Below are positions 8,979 to 17,661 of a stretch of DNA of 64,000 nucleotides, one piece after another. The DNA is from Marinibaculum pumilum (GTDB lineage Bacteria; Pseudomonadota; Alphaproteobacteria; Ferrovibrionales; Ferrovibrionaceae), in assembly GCF_042646425.1 (NCBI RefSeq), contig NZ_JBHRTR010000028.1:496001-560000 (forward strand). The letters run 5' to 3'. The notes under the pieces are model-generated. The model saw only the letters and a list, made by a program, of their open reading frames with translations. It made no database searches and was not told where the DNA came from. The first letter of the stretch is position 1; each line of letters opens with the position of its first letter. The position numbers were made by a program, and so were the translations under genes.

Positions 8979-10637
8979 ATGGTGGAGCAAGCTGCGGGAC
9001 GGGATCGGGACGCGCCGTTCGAGGGGCTGTTCGAATCGCCCTCGCCGATGTCGGCGCCGGACCAGGGTCCGTTCCAGCCGATCCCCGAGATGCTGGCGCA
9101 TTGGGCCCGGGTGCAGCCGGACCGCCCGGCTCTGGTCTGCGACGGCGTCACGGTACCCTGGGCGGCGTTCGACCGCGATGTGAGCCGCATCGCCAACGCC
9201 CTGATCGCCATGGGATTCGGCCGCGGCGACAAGGCGGCGGTGCTGGCGCCGCCGTCGATCGCCTATGCGGAGCTGTTCTTCGGTATCCTGCGTGCCGGCG
9301 GCTGCGTCGTGCCGCTCTCGACCATGGCCAGCCCGCAGCAGCTGGAGGGGATGATCGCGGATTCCGACAGCCGGGTGTTCTTCCTGGGCGCCGGCATGCG
9401 TGACCTGGCGGCGCCGTTCGCCGACCGGCTCGACGGCCTGCTGCCCGGTGGGCGGATTGCCATCGACTTCGATGCCGAGGGCTGGCAGCCCTTTGCCGCC
9501 TGGCGCGACGCGGCGCCGGACAGCGACCCGCAAGTGGAGATCCGGCCCGAGGATCATTTCAACATCATCTATTCCTCCGGCACCACCGGGGTGCCGAAGG
9601 GCATCCTGCACAGCCACGCCCTGCGCTGGTTCCTGATCCGCCGCTTCGAGGCGATGGGCTACAATCCGGAGGCCGTCTCCCTGGTCTCCACGCCGTTCTA
9701 TTCGAACACCACCCTGGTCGCCTTCATCCCGACCCTGGCGCAGGGCGGCTGCGCGGTGATCATGGGCAAGTTCGACGCCGCCCGCTTCCTGGCCCTGGCG
9801 CAGGCGCACCGCGTGACCCATGCGATGCTGGTGCCGGTGCAGTACGAGCGCCTGCTGGTGCATCCCGACTTCGCGAAGGCGGACCTGTCGAGCTTCCGCA
9901 TGAAGCTGTCGACCAGCGCGCCGCTGCGGATGGAGACCAAGCGGCGGATCGCCGCGGAATGGCCGGGCGGCATGGTGGAGGTCTATGGCCTGACCGAGGG
10001 CGGCGGTTCCTGCATGCTCGACGTGGTGGCCCATCCGGACAAGCTGCACACCGTCGGCCAGCCCGGCTTCGGCACCGAGCTGAAGATCATCGACGACCAG
10101 GGCAACGAGCTGCCGCGCGGGCAGACCGGGGAACTGGTCGGCCGCTCCTTCACCATGATGTCCGGCTATTACCGCCAGCCCGACAAGACCCGCGAGATGC
10201 TGTGGTACGACAAGGATGGCCGTGCCTTCTTCCGCTCCGGCGATATGGGCCGGATGGATGAGGACGGCTTCGTCACCCTGCTGGACCGGAAGAAGGACAT
10301 GATCATCTCCGGCGGCTTCAACGTCTATGCCGCCGACCTGGAGGCGGTCCTGTCCCGCCATCCGGAGGTGGCCGACGTGGCGGTGATCGGCATCCCGTCC
10401 GTGGAATGGGGGGAGACTCCGCTGGCCCTGGTCGTGCGCAAGCCGGGGGCGGGCATCGAGGCGGAAGCGCTGCGGGCCTGGGCGAACGGCCAGCTTGGCA
10501 AGCCGCAGCGGATCGCCGCGGTGGAGTTCCGGGAGGAGCTGCCGCGCAGCTCCATCGGCAAGGTGCTGAAGAAGGACCTGCGTCAGCCCTACTGGGCGGA
10601 GGTGGAGGCGGCCAGGGCGGCGGCGGCGTCCGGCTGA
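8979..10637 (+). CDS. AMP-dependent acyl-CoA synthetase / fatty- or aryl-acid CoA ligase
   Basis: This ANL-superfamily enzyme (552 aa from ATG 8979) activates a carboxylic acid as acyl-AMP and transfers it to CoA. Motifs in order: the ATP loop IIYSSGTTGVPKG, the acyl-pocket motif EVYGLTEGG, the adenine-binding SGDMGRMDEDGF followed by LLDRKKDMIISGGFNVYAADLE, and the catalytic Lys in SSIGKVLKKDLR near the C-terminus. An in-frame ATG at 8961 exists, but 8979 has GGGAGGA nine bases before it. It closes the CMD-SDR-synthetase run; the operon would activate and process an acid of unknown type. Confidence 0.92.
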   Translation: MVEQAAGRDRDAPFEGLFESPSPMSAPDQGPFQPIPEMLAHWARVQPDRPALVCDGVTVPWAAFDRDVSRIANALIAMGFGRGDKAAVLAPPSIAYAELFFGILRAGGCVVPLSTMASPQQLEGMIADSDSRVFFLGAGMRDLAAPFADRLDGLLPGGRIAIDFDAEGWQPFAAWRDAAPDSDPQVEIRPEDHFNIIYSSGTTGVPKGILHSHALRWFLIRRFEAMGYNPEAVSLVSTPFYSNTTLVAFIPTLAQGGCAVIMGKFDAARFLALAQAHRVTHAMLVPVQYERLLVHPDFAKADLSSFRMKLSTSAPLRMETKRRIAAEWPGGMVEVYGLTEGGGSCMLDVVAHPDKLHTVGQPGFGTELKIIDDQGNELPRGQTGELVGRSFTMMSGYYRQPDKTREMLWYDKDGRAFFRSGDMGRMDEDGFVTLLDRKKDMIISGGFNVYAADLEAVLSRHPEVADVAVIGIPSVEWGETPLALVVRKPGAGIEAEALRAWANGQLGKPQRIAAVEFREELPRSSIGKVLKKDLRQPYWAEVEAARAAAASG

Positions 10638-10669
10638 CACGTCCGGCCCGCGGCGCGCGGAGCCTCATC

Positions 10670-11869
10670 GTGCTGGATTTCGTCACGGCCCTGGTCAGCT
10701 GGTCGGCTGTCTCGCTCGCGGTCGCGCTGGTCCTGCTGGTGCTCTGGCGGCGCGACCGCGCGTCGGTCTACCTCTGGTGGGGCGCCGGCTTCCTGCTCTG
10801 CGCGGTGGGAGCGGCGCTGCTGAGCGCGCGCCACCAGATCCCCGATCTCCTGTCGGCGCAGCTTGCCAACTTCCTGCTGTTCGCCGCCTTCGGCTGCTGG
10901 ATCTCCGGCACCTATCGGCTCGATGGCCGCAGGCTGCAGGCCGCGGCGTTCCTGCCGCTGCCGCTCTGGCTGCTGGCCATGACGGTGCCGGACCTCCGCG
11001 ACACGTTCTACCTGCGCACCGCGGTCGCCAATGTCGGCATCGCCTACTGCTATTTCTGCCTCGGCCTGGCGTTCTGGCCGCGCGTGCCGGATGCGCCGCC
11101 GAGCCGCCAGGTGATGGCGGTGATCCTGCTATCCGGCACGGCCTGGGGGCTCGGGACCACAGTGCTTGCGCTCTGGCTGCAGCCGCAGGACTTCGCCGGC
11201 TTCGCGCTGGGCTGGGCGGATGGCCTGGCCTCCGTCCTGGTCGTCCTGGCGATGGCGATCTTCGGCGGCAGCCTGCTGCGGGACCGCGCGGACACCGGCT
11301 GGCGTCGCCTTGCACTGTCCGATCCGCTGACCGGCGTACTGAACCGGCGCGGCCTGCTGGACGCCTTCGCGTCCCGCGCTGCGGCCGGCGGCGGCCCCGC
11401 GGGCACCGCGCTGCTGATGTTCGACCTCGACCATTTCAAGCGGATCAACGACAACCATGGCCACCGGGCCGGCGACGAGGTACTGATCGCCTTCTGTCGC
11501 AGGGTGGAGGGAGAACTGCGGCCCGGCGACCTTCTGGGTCGCCTGGGGGGCGAGGAATTCGCCGCCCTGGTGGCGGCGGAGACCTCGGACCTGGCGGTCC
11601 GGATCGCGGATCGGATCCGCGCCGCGGTGGCCGCGCACCCGGTCGCGACGGCGGACGGACAGGTACCCGTGACGGTCAGCATCGGCGTGGCCCTGCTGCC
11701 GGCCGGGGCAGGCGCGGCGGACCTGCCGCTGGATGCGGCCGACGGGGCGCTCTATGCGGCAAAGGCCGCAGGGCGTGACTGCGTCCGCCTGGCCGATAGC
11801 CGGGAAGGCGACATTGCCATCGCCGGCCCGGCACCTGCCGGGGTGGCCGCCACGCAGGGCGGCCGCTGA
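10670..11869 (+). CDS. Membrane diguanylate cyclase (GGDEF domain)
   Basis: From a GTG at 10670 the product is about 399 aa. The N-terminal ~210 residues contain about six hydrophobic segments without a recognised sensor domain. The GGDEF domain begins at LALSDPLTGVLNRRG; the active loop is GGEEF (293-297), a catalytically competent form. RPGD at 284-287, five residues before it, is the inhibitory I-site, so product feedback is expected. FDLDHFKRINDNHGH carries the metal and substrate contacts. The reading frame is open further upstream inside the synthetase gene, so the start is uncertain; CGGAG precedes the GTG by seven bases. It would oppose the HD-GYP phosphodiesterase encoded 5 kb away. 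Confidence 0.88.
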   Translation: MLDFVTALVSWSAVSLAVALVLLVLWRRDRASVYLWWGAGFLLCAVGAALLSARHQIPDLLSAQLANFLLFAAFGCWISGTYRLDGRRLQAAAFLPLPLWLLAMTVPDLRDTFYLRTAVANVGIAYCYFCLGLAFWPRVPDAPPSRQVMAVILLSGTAWGLGTTVLALWLQPQDFAGFALGWADGLASVLVVLAMAIFGGSLLRDRADTGWRRLALSDPLTGVLNRRGLLDAFASRAAAGGGPAGTALLMFDLDHFKRINDNHGHRAGDEVLIAFCRRVEGELRPGDLLGRLGGEEFAALVAAETSDLAVRIADRIRAAVAAHPVATADGQVPVTVSIGVALLPAGAGAADLPLDAADGALYAAKAAGRDCVRLADSREGDIAIAGPAPAGVAATQGGR

Positions 11870-11893
11870 TCCGGACGGGTCACGTCGGCGCGC

Positions 11894-12928
11894 TCAGTCG
11901 ATCCGCGACTCCCCCGCATCCGGGGGCCGCCCGGCCAGCATCTCCGCCCGATAGGCCTTCGGCGTCATGCCGGTGGCGGCGCGGAACAGCTTGCTGAAAT
12001 GGGCCGGGTCGTGGAACCCCGCCCGCAGGGCGATCACGGCGATCGTCGTGCCGCGCGACTGGGGTTCCTCCAGCATCCGCTTCGCCGCCTCGATGCGGCG
12101 GTTGCGGATCAGTTCGGACACCGACTGGCCGCGGCCGGCGAAGATCTGCTGCAGGTAGCGTTCCGAGACGTTCACCGCCGCTGCCACCCGGCCGACATTG
12201 AGCTCCGGATCGGTCAGGTTCGCCTCGATATAGCGCAGCGCGCGCTGGCCGTGCGCGACCTGGACGGCGGTGCCGCGGCCGCCCTCCCTATCTTCCCCCG
12301 ACAGGGCCAGGACCAGCAGGTCGAGCAGGGTGCGGGTCGCCGCGCTGGCGGCGTCCGGGCTCATCCGCGCGGCGTGGCGGCAATAGGATCCGGCGAAGTC
12401 CATGAACAGGTCGACGCTGGGCTGGCCGCCGCGGAACTGCACCGCGGTCAGGTCCTCCAGATGCGGCACCCGCTGTCGCAGGACCTGGCCCGGCAGGCGC
12501 AGGGTGCGGTGCCGGTTCCAGGTCCGCTGCTCGTAGGTATAGGTGTCGCAGGTCGCCACCATCGCCAGGTCGCCGGGCCGCACCAGGGACTCGCGGCCGC
12601 GCTGGTGCAGGCGCAGCGGGTCGTCGACCGGCATCGGCAGCAGGACGAAGTCGCCGCCCTCCCGCGTCAGATGGCCGCGGCCGCGATGCACGATCATCGG
12701 GTCGCTCGACACCCAGCCGACCCGCACGGCGCCGACATCGTCGGCGACCAGCTGCCCGCAGCGGAAGCTGTCGGATGCGGTCGGGATCACGTCCAGCGGA
12801 TAGTAGGTATCGTAGAGCGCGTCGTTCCAGGCGCGCAGGCGACGGTCAAGCGCCACCCCGTCGATATTCGCGTAGGCGGTATGGCCCTCTGGGGCCGATG
12901 TCTGACGGGTCTGCAGAGACGGACTCAT
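11894..12928 (-). CDS. AraC-family transcriptional regulator
   Basis: A regulator of about 344 aa with an N-terminal AraC-binding (cupin-like) domain and a C-terminal double HTH. The second half holds NVGRVAAAVNVSERYLQQIF (first HTH) and TTIAVIALRAGFHDPAHFSKLFRAATGMTPKAYR (second HTH and family signature). I chose ATG 12928; a GTG at 12964 would add 12 residues. It is convergent with the cyclase gene, 24 bp apart. Its targets may be the SDR/synthetase cluster, but nothing in the sequence proves this. Two TGCGAAAG-type boxes lie at 12953 and 13084 upstream and could be autoregulatory sites. Confidence 0.85.
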   Translation of the reverse strand: MSPSLQTRQTSAPEGHTAYANIDGVALDRRLRAWNDALYDTYYPLDVIPTASDSFRCGQLVADDVGAVRVGWVSSDPMIVHRGRGHLTREGGDFVLLPMPVDDPLRLHQRGRESLVRPGDLAMVATCDTYTYEQRTWNRHRTLRLPGQVLRQRVPHLEDLTAVQFRGGQPSVDLFMDFAGSYCRHAARMSPDAASAATRTLLDLLVLALSGEDREGGRGTAVQVAHGQRALRYIEANLTDPELNVGRVAAAVNVSERYLQQIFAGRGQSVSELIRNRRIEAAKRMLEEPQSRGTTIAVIALRAGFHDPAHFSKLFRAATGMTPKAYRAEMLAGRPPDAGESRID

Positions 12929-13129
12929 GCGAGCAGGCGACTCTTGTGCAGGTGCGAAAGGCACATCCTAGCGAAGATCGGAGCGCCGTTCCAGGTGTCG
13001 CTGCGCCCGCGTTGGGGCGACGGTGCCGGTGCCAAGTGGGTCTCAGACTAAATGCTCACGCCAAAGGAAGACCCTTCCGTAGTTGCGAAAGCACCCACTT
13101 CAGTCAATCGCGAAATTTAGCAATAGTGA

Positions 13130-13178
13130 AATAGAATTTTAGAAAATGGGCCGAGATCGGCTGAACCGATCCCGGCCC
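13130..13178 (-). terminator. Terminator for the 60-aa protein gene
   Basis: GGGCCGaGATCGG at 13148-13160 pairs with CCGATCcCGGCCC at 13166-13178 (one mismatch, loop CTGAA). Reading on the minus strand the hairpin is followed by an A/T-rich stretch (ATTTTCTAAAATTC), as expected for intrinsic termination 40-70 bp after the stop at 13222. Confidence 0.65.
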
Positions 13179-13221
13179 CCCTCGAAGGAGCGTCCACGCA
13201 TACTGTGCGGGACACCCCTGC

Positions 13222-13404
13222 TCACGCATACTGAATCAGCTGCCAGGTAACCGCCCGCCCCGAATAGGGCGGCATGCGATTGCCCTCAGCGATCGGCGCC
13301 GTGGTGGTGGGATTCCCCATCACCTTCCAGACACCGCTCTCGGGGCAGACCTCACCAGTCTTCGCAGTCGTGCCGATCGGGGCACGGGCCTTCGTCTTCA
13401 ACAT
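13222..13404 (-). CDS. Small 60-aa protein of unknown function, divergent from XRE/ImmA
   Basis: Reading from ATG 13404, with AGGAG about seven bases upstream, gives a basic 60-aa protein: MLKTKARAPIGTTAKTGEVC, then a CPESGVWKV segment and a NRMPPYSGRAVTWQLIQYA end. The layout of a GxxCPxSGxW motif, an acidic/Gly link and PPxxGxxVTWxL recalls small YjzC-like bacterial proteins, but the similarity is from memory and modest. No signal peptide or membrane segment. It shares a promoter region with the divergent XRE regulator and ends in a clear hairpin terminator, which supports a real, independently transcribed gene. Confidence 0.65.
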   Translation of the reverse strand: MLKTKARAPIGTTAKTGEVCPESGVWKVMGNPTTTAPIAEGNRMPPYSGRAVTWQLIQYA

Positions 13405-13447
13405 GCTCACTTCTCCTACTATCACCGGCATCCACCATGGCTGCCAT

Positions 13448-13522
13448 ATTCGTATCATTGTGTCTTACATTGCTGTTGTCAAGACCTGGCGCTATGATTT
13501 CGTATCACGTTGTCTGACAGAC
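13448..13522. promoter_or_regulatory. Duplicated operator-like repeats in the XRE divergent promoter
   Basis: Two 22-bp direct repeats sit exactly 50 bp apart at 13448-13469 and 13498-13519. They share TTCGTATCA, then TGTCT, then ACA, with 17 of 22 positions identical. The second copy runs into the perfect palindrome GTCTGACAGAC (13512-13522). Lying between the 60-aa gene and the XRE gene, they are good candidates for binding sites of the XRE repressor; 50 bp is close to five helical turns, which would suit cooperative binding. Confidence 0.6.
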
Positions 13523-13563
13523 GTTCAGGCGGCCTCGTAGGCGTGACCTTGGGAGGGGTGAAC

Positions 13564-13899
13564 ATGTCGCTCGCTACGCGACTTCAGGAGCTGCGGGTCA
13601 AAAGCGGCCAGTCGCTGCAAGACGTGGCCGAGGCAGTGGGGGTTTCAAGAACTCATATTTGGGAGCTCGAGAAGGGCCGCAGTCAAAATCCGTCACTTGA
13701 GATTCTGCGCAAGCTCGCGGACCATTTTCGGGTGACGATCCGCTTTCTCGTCGGCGAATCACACGAAGCTGCAGACGATGAGCAACTCATGCGAATGTTT
13801 CGCCAAGCCGGCGAACTCGAGGAAGTTGATAGGGCGGTACTCGACGACATGATCCAGTCCATGCTCAAACGGCGCCGGGGCCGCGATGTTAAGACTTGA
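13564..13899 (+). CDS. XRE-family HTH transcriptional regulator
   Basis: A 111-aa Cro/C1-type repressor. The HTH occupies about residues 5-62 (LQELRVKSGQSLQDVAEAVG, then VSRTHIWELEKGR, then PSLEILRKLADHF). The C-terminal ~45 residues are charged and helical and would be the part seen by its partner protease. ATG 13564 follows GGGAGGGG closely. It overlaps the ImmA-type gene by 14 bases. In known XRE/ImmA pairs the peptidase inactivates the repressor after a stress signal; that relation is inferred here. Confidence 0.9.
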   Translation: MSLATRLQELRVKSGQSLQDVAEAVGVSRTHIWELEKGRSQNPSLEILRKLADHFRVTIRFLVGESHEAADDEQLMRMFRQAGELEEVDRAVLDDMIQSMLKRRRGRDVKT

Positions 13900-14776
13900 C
13901 CGAATGGAGATTGATGACGCCGGCGGTGATCCTGCGCGTCTCGCCAAAGCGATCCTCGATCAAATGCCTGGGCATACCGGTCCGGTCCCCGTTCGTGATA
14001 TCGCGACGGCGCTCGACATCATCGAGATACGTGAGAGCGCGCTTGATGGCCTTGAGGGCGGTCTCATCGCTCCTTCCGACAAGTCGGAAGGAGCGATCCT
14101 CGTCAACGCCCGACGATCTGAACGGAGAAAGCGCTACACGATTGGGCATGAGCTTGGACACTACGTGAACCCATGGCACAGGCCTGCGACCACTGATGGT
14201 TTTCGGTGTCGGGCAGCGGATATGGTCCAGGAGCGTTTCAACAGAAATGATCGCGCTGCGAAAATGGAAGTCGAAGCAAACCAATTCGCAGCAGAGCTGC
14301 TTATGCCCTCTCATCTGATGAATGCATTTCTTCGGAACTGTGATGGTGCAGAGATGCAGCACATTTTAGATTTGTCAGACGAATTCGACGTCAGCCGGGA
14401 GTCAGCAGCGAGACGCTACGTTTCAAGAGCCAATGAACCCTGCGCAATCGTCTTCTCGCGAGACGGCATCGTCCGCTACGCGAAGGCGCATCAGCGTTTT
14501 CCGCGTCTGGCGGTGTGGGGCCGTGATCCGCTGCCGTCGGGTTGCCTCTCCCTCAGATCTGATACACCGCAAGGGACGCCATCTCAGTGGGCGGAGGTTT
14601 CCGGTGATATCTGGTTGAGCAATGCGGATCGATCCGCTGTCTATGAGCAAACCATCGCTCAAAAGAACAACTTTCGAATGACACTTCTCACCCTCGATGA
14701 AGCTGATGAGGATGTTTACGACGACGCAGAAGAAGAATGGGTGCCGCCAACACTACACCGCAGCGGCCGCCGATAG
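13886..14776 (+). CDS. ImmA/IrrE-family metallo-endopeptidase
   Basis: The 296-aa protein has the zincin signature HELGH at residues 88-92 within RYTIGHELGHYV, and the downstream E in EVEANQFAAELLMP as the usual third ligand helix. The segment after about residue 170 is a long C-terminal part, ending in an acidic run EADEDVYDDAEEEW. The gene starts inside the XRE gene (14-bp overlap), the standard XRE-COG2856 arrangement, considered toxin-antitoxin-like or stress-switch-like. Codon use and composition are less GC-rich than the flanks, consistent with horizontal gain. Confidence 0.9.
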   Translation: MLRLDRMEIDDAGGDPARLAKAILDQMPGHTGPVPVRDIATALDIIEIRESALDGLEGGLIAPSDKSEGAILVNARRSERRKRYTIGHELGHYVNPWHRPATTDGFRCRAADMVQERFNRNDRAAKMEVEANQFAAELLMPSHLMNAFLRNCDGAEMQHILDLSDEFDVSRESAARRYVSRANEPCAIVFSRDGIVRYAKAHQRFPRLAVWGRDPLPSGCLSLRSDTPQGTPSQWAEVSGDIWLSNADRSAVYEQTIAQKNNFRMTLLTLDEADEDVYDDAEEEWVPPTLHRSGRR

Positions 14777-15013
14777 GAAGTTATTCAGATATCACCACGA
14801 TGTCGTGTCCTCTCGAAGGAGAGAGCAATTCGCGTTTCATGAAGCTGCAAATCTTTTTTCTGTATACTAAGGAGGTCTAACAGCAATTGGAGGCGAGCCT
14901 CGAGCCTTCCGCTCCACGTGCCAAGCTCGCTTTCCACATCGGTCTTGGCTAGATCGCGGCTGCCAAAAGATGAAGCGGAAATCCTCAGTAGGACAAGATT
15001 CTGGTGCTGGGCT
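14777..15013. other. Low-GC gap with possible gene remnant
   Basis: This 237-bp gap between immA and the OYE gene holds no complete gene. On the minus strand a frame from about 15000 to 14785 stays open and reads DLAKTDVESELGTWSGRLEA and so on, with plausible amphipathic helices but no convincing start or RBS. It may be the 3' end of a lost gene of the island. I see no transfer RNA or attachment repeat. Confidence 0.3.
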
Positions 15014-16339
15014 TTATGCCGCCTCGTCGGCCCGCGCGGCACACCAGGCCGCCGCGGCCTCCGCCTCGCGCTCCAGGTAGCGGCGGCCGGCCTCGTACAG
15101 GCCCAGCTTCAGGTCCGGCGCACGGCCGGCTCCCATCTCGACCATCTGTTCGGCGAAATAGGCGACCGGGGCGCGGGCCAGCGCCGCCTGCACCGCCGCC
15201 GGTGGCGCATCGTCCGGCGCCGCCGCGGGGTCGGGGCGCATGTCGGCCTCCGGCGAGGGCGCGACGGCGTCCCGGTCGGCCAGCAGGCGCCGCGGCAGGT
15301 CGGGCTCGAGGCACATCGGCCGGCCCAGCCCGACGATATCCACCGCGCCGGCCGCCAGCGCGGCATCCATCGCCCGCCGGCTGCGGAAGCCGCCGGTGAC
15401 CATCACCGGCATGTCCAGCACCTTGCGCATCGCCTCCGCGAACAGCACGAAATAGGCCTCCCGCTCCGCGGTGGAGCGGGTCAACAGGGCGCTCTCCTCG
15501 GACTCGCCCGGCTGGCCCAGCATGGCGTAGCTTTCCGACGAGCCGCCGGACAGTTCCAGCAGGTCGACCCCTGCCGCCTGCAGCCAGAGCGCCACCTGCT
15601 CCGCCTCGCCCGGGGTGAAGCCGCCGCGCTGGAAGTCGGCGGAGTTCATCTTCACCCCGATCGGATAATCGGCCCCCAGCGCCTGCCTTGCCCGGCGCAC
15701 CACCTCCAGCAGCATGCGGGCGCGGTTCTCCAGCGCCCCGCCCCATTCGTCCTGCCGGTGGTTGGCCAGCGGCGACAGGAACTCCGCCAGCAGGTAGCCG
15801 TGCGCGGCATGGAACTGCACGCCGGTGAAGCCCGCCTCCCGTGCGGTCACCGCGGTGGCGACATAGCGGTCGATCAGCGCCTCGATCTCACCCTCGTCCA
15901 GGGCGCGCGGCACGCCATGCCTGCGCGCCCGGCCGGGACCGACGGCGGCGCCGATCGGAATCGCGGAAGGCGCGACAGGCTGCGGTGTGATCGACGCCGG
16001 GCTTTTCCGCCCCGCATGGTTGATCTGCATCCAGAAGGCATTGCCGCCCTCTGTCCCCGCCCGCGCCCAGGCGGCCAGGGCGGCGCGACCGCCTTCGTCC
16101 AGATTGCCGTCCACCGCGACATTCAGCGGCCGTTCCATGCAGGACCGGTCGATCAGCACATTGCCGGTCAGCAGCAGACCGGCGCCGCCCAGCGACCAGC
16201 GCCGGTAGAGGCGGCAATGCGCCTCCGTTGCCTGGTTGCGCAGATTGGCCAGGCCCTCGGTCAGGCCGGCCTTGGCGATCCGGTTGCGAAGGGTGGCGCC
16301 GCAGGGCAGGGCAAGGGGTGTGCTGATATCGATCGGCAT
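15014..16339 (-). CDS. Old yellow enzyme-type NADH:flavin oxidoreductase
   Basis: The 441-aa product starts at ATG 16339 with LALPCGATLRNRIAKAGLTE, the usual FMN-barrel opening (longer in-frame starts add non-family sequence). MQINHAGRKS is the OYE active-site segment; FTGVQFHAAHGYLLAEFLSP with NHRQDEWGGALENRARMLLE is diagnostic; and MVTGGFRSRRAMDAALAAGAVDIVGLGRPM binds the FMN phosphate. There is no C-terminal FeS/dinucleotide part, so it is a single-domain OYE that would reduce an activated C=C bond. Divergent from the MetE-like gene. Confidence 0.92.
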   Translation of the reverse strand: MPIDISTPLALPCGATLRNRIAKAGLTEGLANLRNQATEAHCRLYRRWSLGGAGLLLTGNVLIDRSCMERPLNVAVDGNLDEGGRAALAAWARAGTEGGNAFWMQINHAGRKSPASITPQPVAPSAIPIGAAVGPGRARRHGVPRALDEGEIEALIDRYVATAVTAREAGFTGVQFHAAHGYLLAEFLSPLANHRQDEWGGALENRARMLLEVVRRARQALGADYPIGVKMNSADFQRGGFTPGEAEQVALWLQAAGVDLLELSGGSSESYAMLGQPGESEESALLTRSTAEREAYFVLFAEAMRKVLDMPVMVTGGFRSRRAMDAALAAGAVDIVGLGRPMCLEPDLPRRLLADRDAVAPSPEADMRPDPAAAPDDAPPAAVQAALARAPVAYFAEQMVEMGAGRAPDLKLGLYEAGRRYLEREAEAAAAWCAARADEAA

Positions 16340-16525
16340 GGCGGTCCGGCAATGGTTGACAGGCCTATGCAGCCTAGCCCCGGCCGTCGGTCGCGGCCAG
16401 AAGGGGGCCAATTGTCATCCGGGCAGTGGACAGAAGGGGCGGTGCTAGGTCCGCAGCGGGCCGCTAGACTGCGCGCCAAGAAATGCGTTCCCCAAAGATA
16501 ATGCGTTCCAAAGGAGGAGACGGGC

Positions 16526-17629
16526 ATGACCGCACGCACAACGCCGCCGTTCCGCGCCGACCAGGTCGGCAGCCTGCTGCGGCCGCCGGCCCTGGCGGAG
16601 GCAAGGGCGAAGGGCAAGGCCGGCGAACTGCCGCCGGATGCGGTGCGGGCGGCGGAGGATGAAGCGATCCGCGAGGTCGTCGCCCTGCAGGAAGGGATCG
16701 GCATGCAGGCGATCACCGACGGCGAGTTCCGGCGCGACTACTGGCACCTGGACTTCCTCTCCGCCTTCGAGGGCTGCGAGATCTGGGAGGCGCGGCGCTC
16801 GCAGAGCTTCTCCAACACCGAGCAGCCGCCGATGGTGAAGGTGACCGGCAAGGTCAGCCGCGGCGCGCCGATCTTCGTCGACCATTTCGCCTTCCTGAAG
16901 TCGGTGACGACGCAGACGCCGAAGATCACCCTGCCCGGCCCGGCGATGATCCATCTGCGCCCCGGCAACGAGGCGGTCGATCCGGCGGCCTATCGCGACA
17001 TGGACAGCTTCTGGGCCGACCTCACCGCCGCCTATCGGAAGGAGATCGCCGACCTGGCCGCGGCCGGCTGCACCTATCTGCAGATCGACGATGTCAGCTT
17101 CGCCTATCTCTGCGACGAGGGCATGCGGCAGATGTTCCGCGACCGCGGCGACGATCCGGACGAGACGCTGAAGCTCTACGTGTCGCTGATCAACGAGGTG
17201 CTGAAGGACCGTCCCGCCGGCCTGCATGTGACGGTCCATATGTGCCGCGGCAATTTCAAGAGCGCCTGGGTGGCGCAGGGCGGCTACGAGCCGGTCGCCG
17301 CGGAGGTGCTGGGCAAGATGGCGGTCGACGGCTTTTTCATGGAATATGACAGCGAGCGCGCCGGCGGCTTCGAGCCGCTGCGCCACCTCGCCGACGGCAA
17401 GGTGGTTGTGCTGGGCCTGGTGTCCACCAAGACCCCGGACCTGGAAGCGGAGAGCGACCTGAAGCGCCGGATCGAGGAGGCGACGAAGTACGTGCCTCTG
17501 GAGCGGCTTTGCCTCAGCCCGCAATGCGGCTTCTCCAGCACGCACCACGGCAATGCCGTGACGGTGGATGACGAGAAGGCGAAGCTGGGCCTGGTGGTGA
17601 ACACGGCCGCGGAGGTCTGGGGCGGCTGA
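16526..17629 (+). CDS. MetE-like (cobalamin-independent methionine synthase C-domain) protein
   Basis: A 367-aa protein matching only the catalytic C-terminal barrel of MetE. The zinc ligands are present: His238 and Cys240 in HVTVHMCRGNF, Glu273 in GFFMEYDS, and Cys334 in LSPQCGFSS. The N-terminal MetE half is absent. Stand-alone proteins of this type are often found in catabolic clusters and may act as methyltransferases or thiol-dependent lyases rather than make methionine. The ATG at 16526 follows AAAGGAGGAGAC. It leads a run with a class II aldolase and a PanE-like reductase. Confidence 0.88.
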   Translation: MTARTTPPFRADQVGSLLRPPALAEARAKGKAGELPPDAVRAAEDEAIREVVALQEGIGMQAITDGEFRRDYWHLDFLSAFEGCEIWEARRSQSFSNTEQPPMVKVTGKVSRGAPIFVDHFAFLKSVTTQTPKITLPGPAMIHLRPGNEAVDPAAYRDMDSFWADLTAAYRKEIADLAAAGCTYLQIDDVSFAYLCDEGMRQMFRDRGDDPDETLKLYVSLINEVLKDRPAGLHVTVHMCRGNFKSAWVAQGGYEPVAAEVLGKMAVDGFFMEYDSERAGGFEPLRHLADGKVVVLGLVSTKTPDLEAESDLKRRIEEATKYVPLERLCLSPQCGFSSTHHGNAVTVDDEKAKLGLVVNTAAEVWGG

Positions 17630-17661
17630 GCCGCCCCGGCTGGGGCGGGCAGGAGGCGGAC

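Noticed and set aside
13034..13100. Inverted repeat AAGTGGGT/ACCCACTT upstream of the AraC gene
   Set aside because: Only 8 bp with arms about 50 bp apart; likely chance, with no support for a stem or operator.
14785..15042. Possible 85-aa minus-strand gene after immA
   Set aside because: No convincing start or RBS, and its 5' end runs into the OYE gene. Kept only as a possible remnant in the gap entry.
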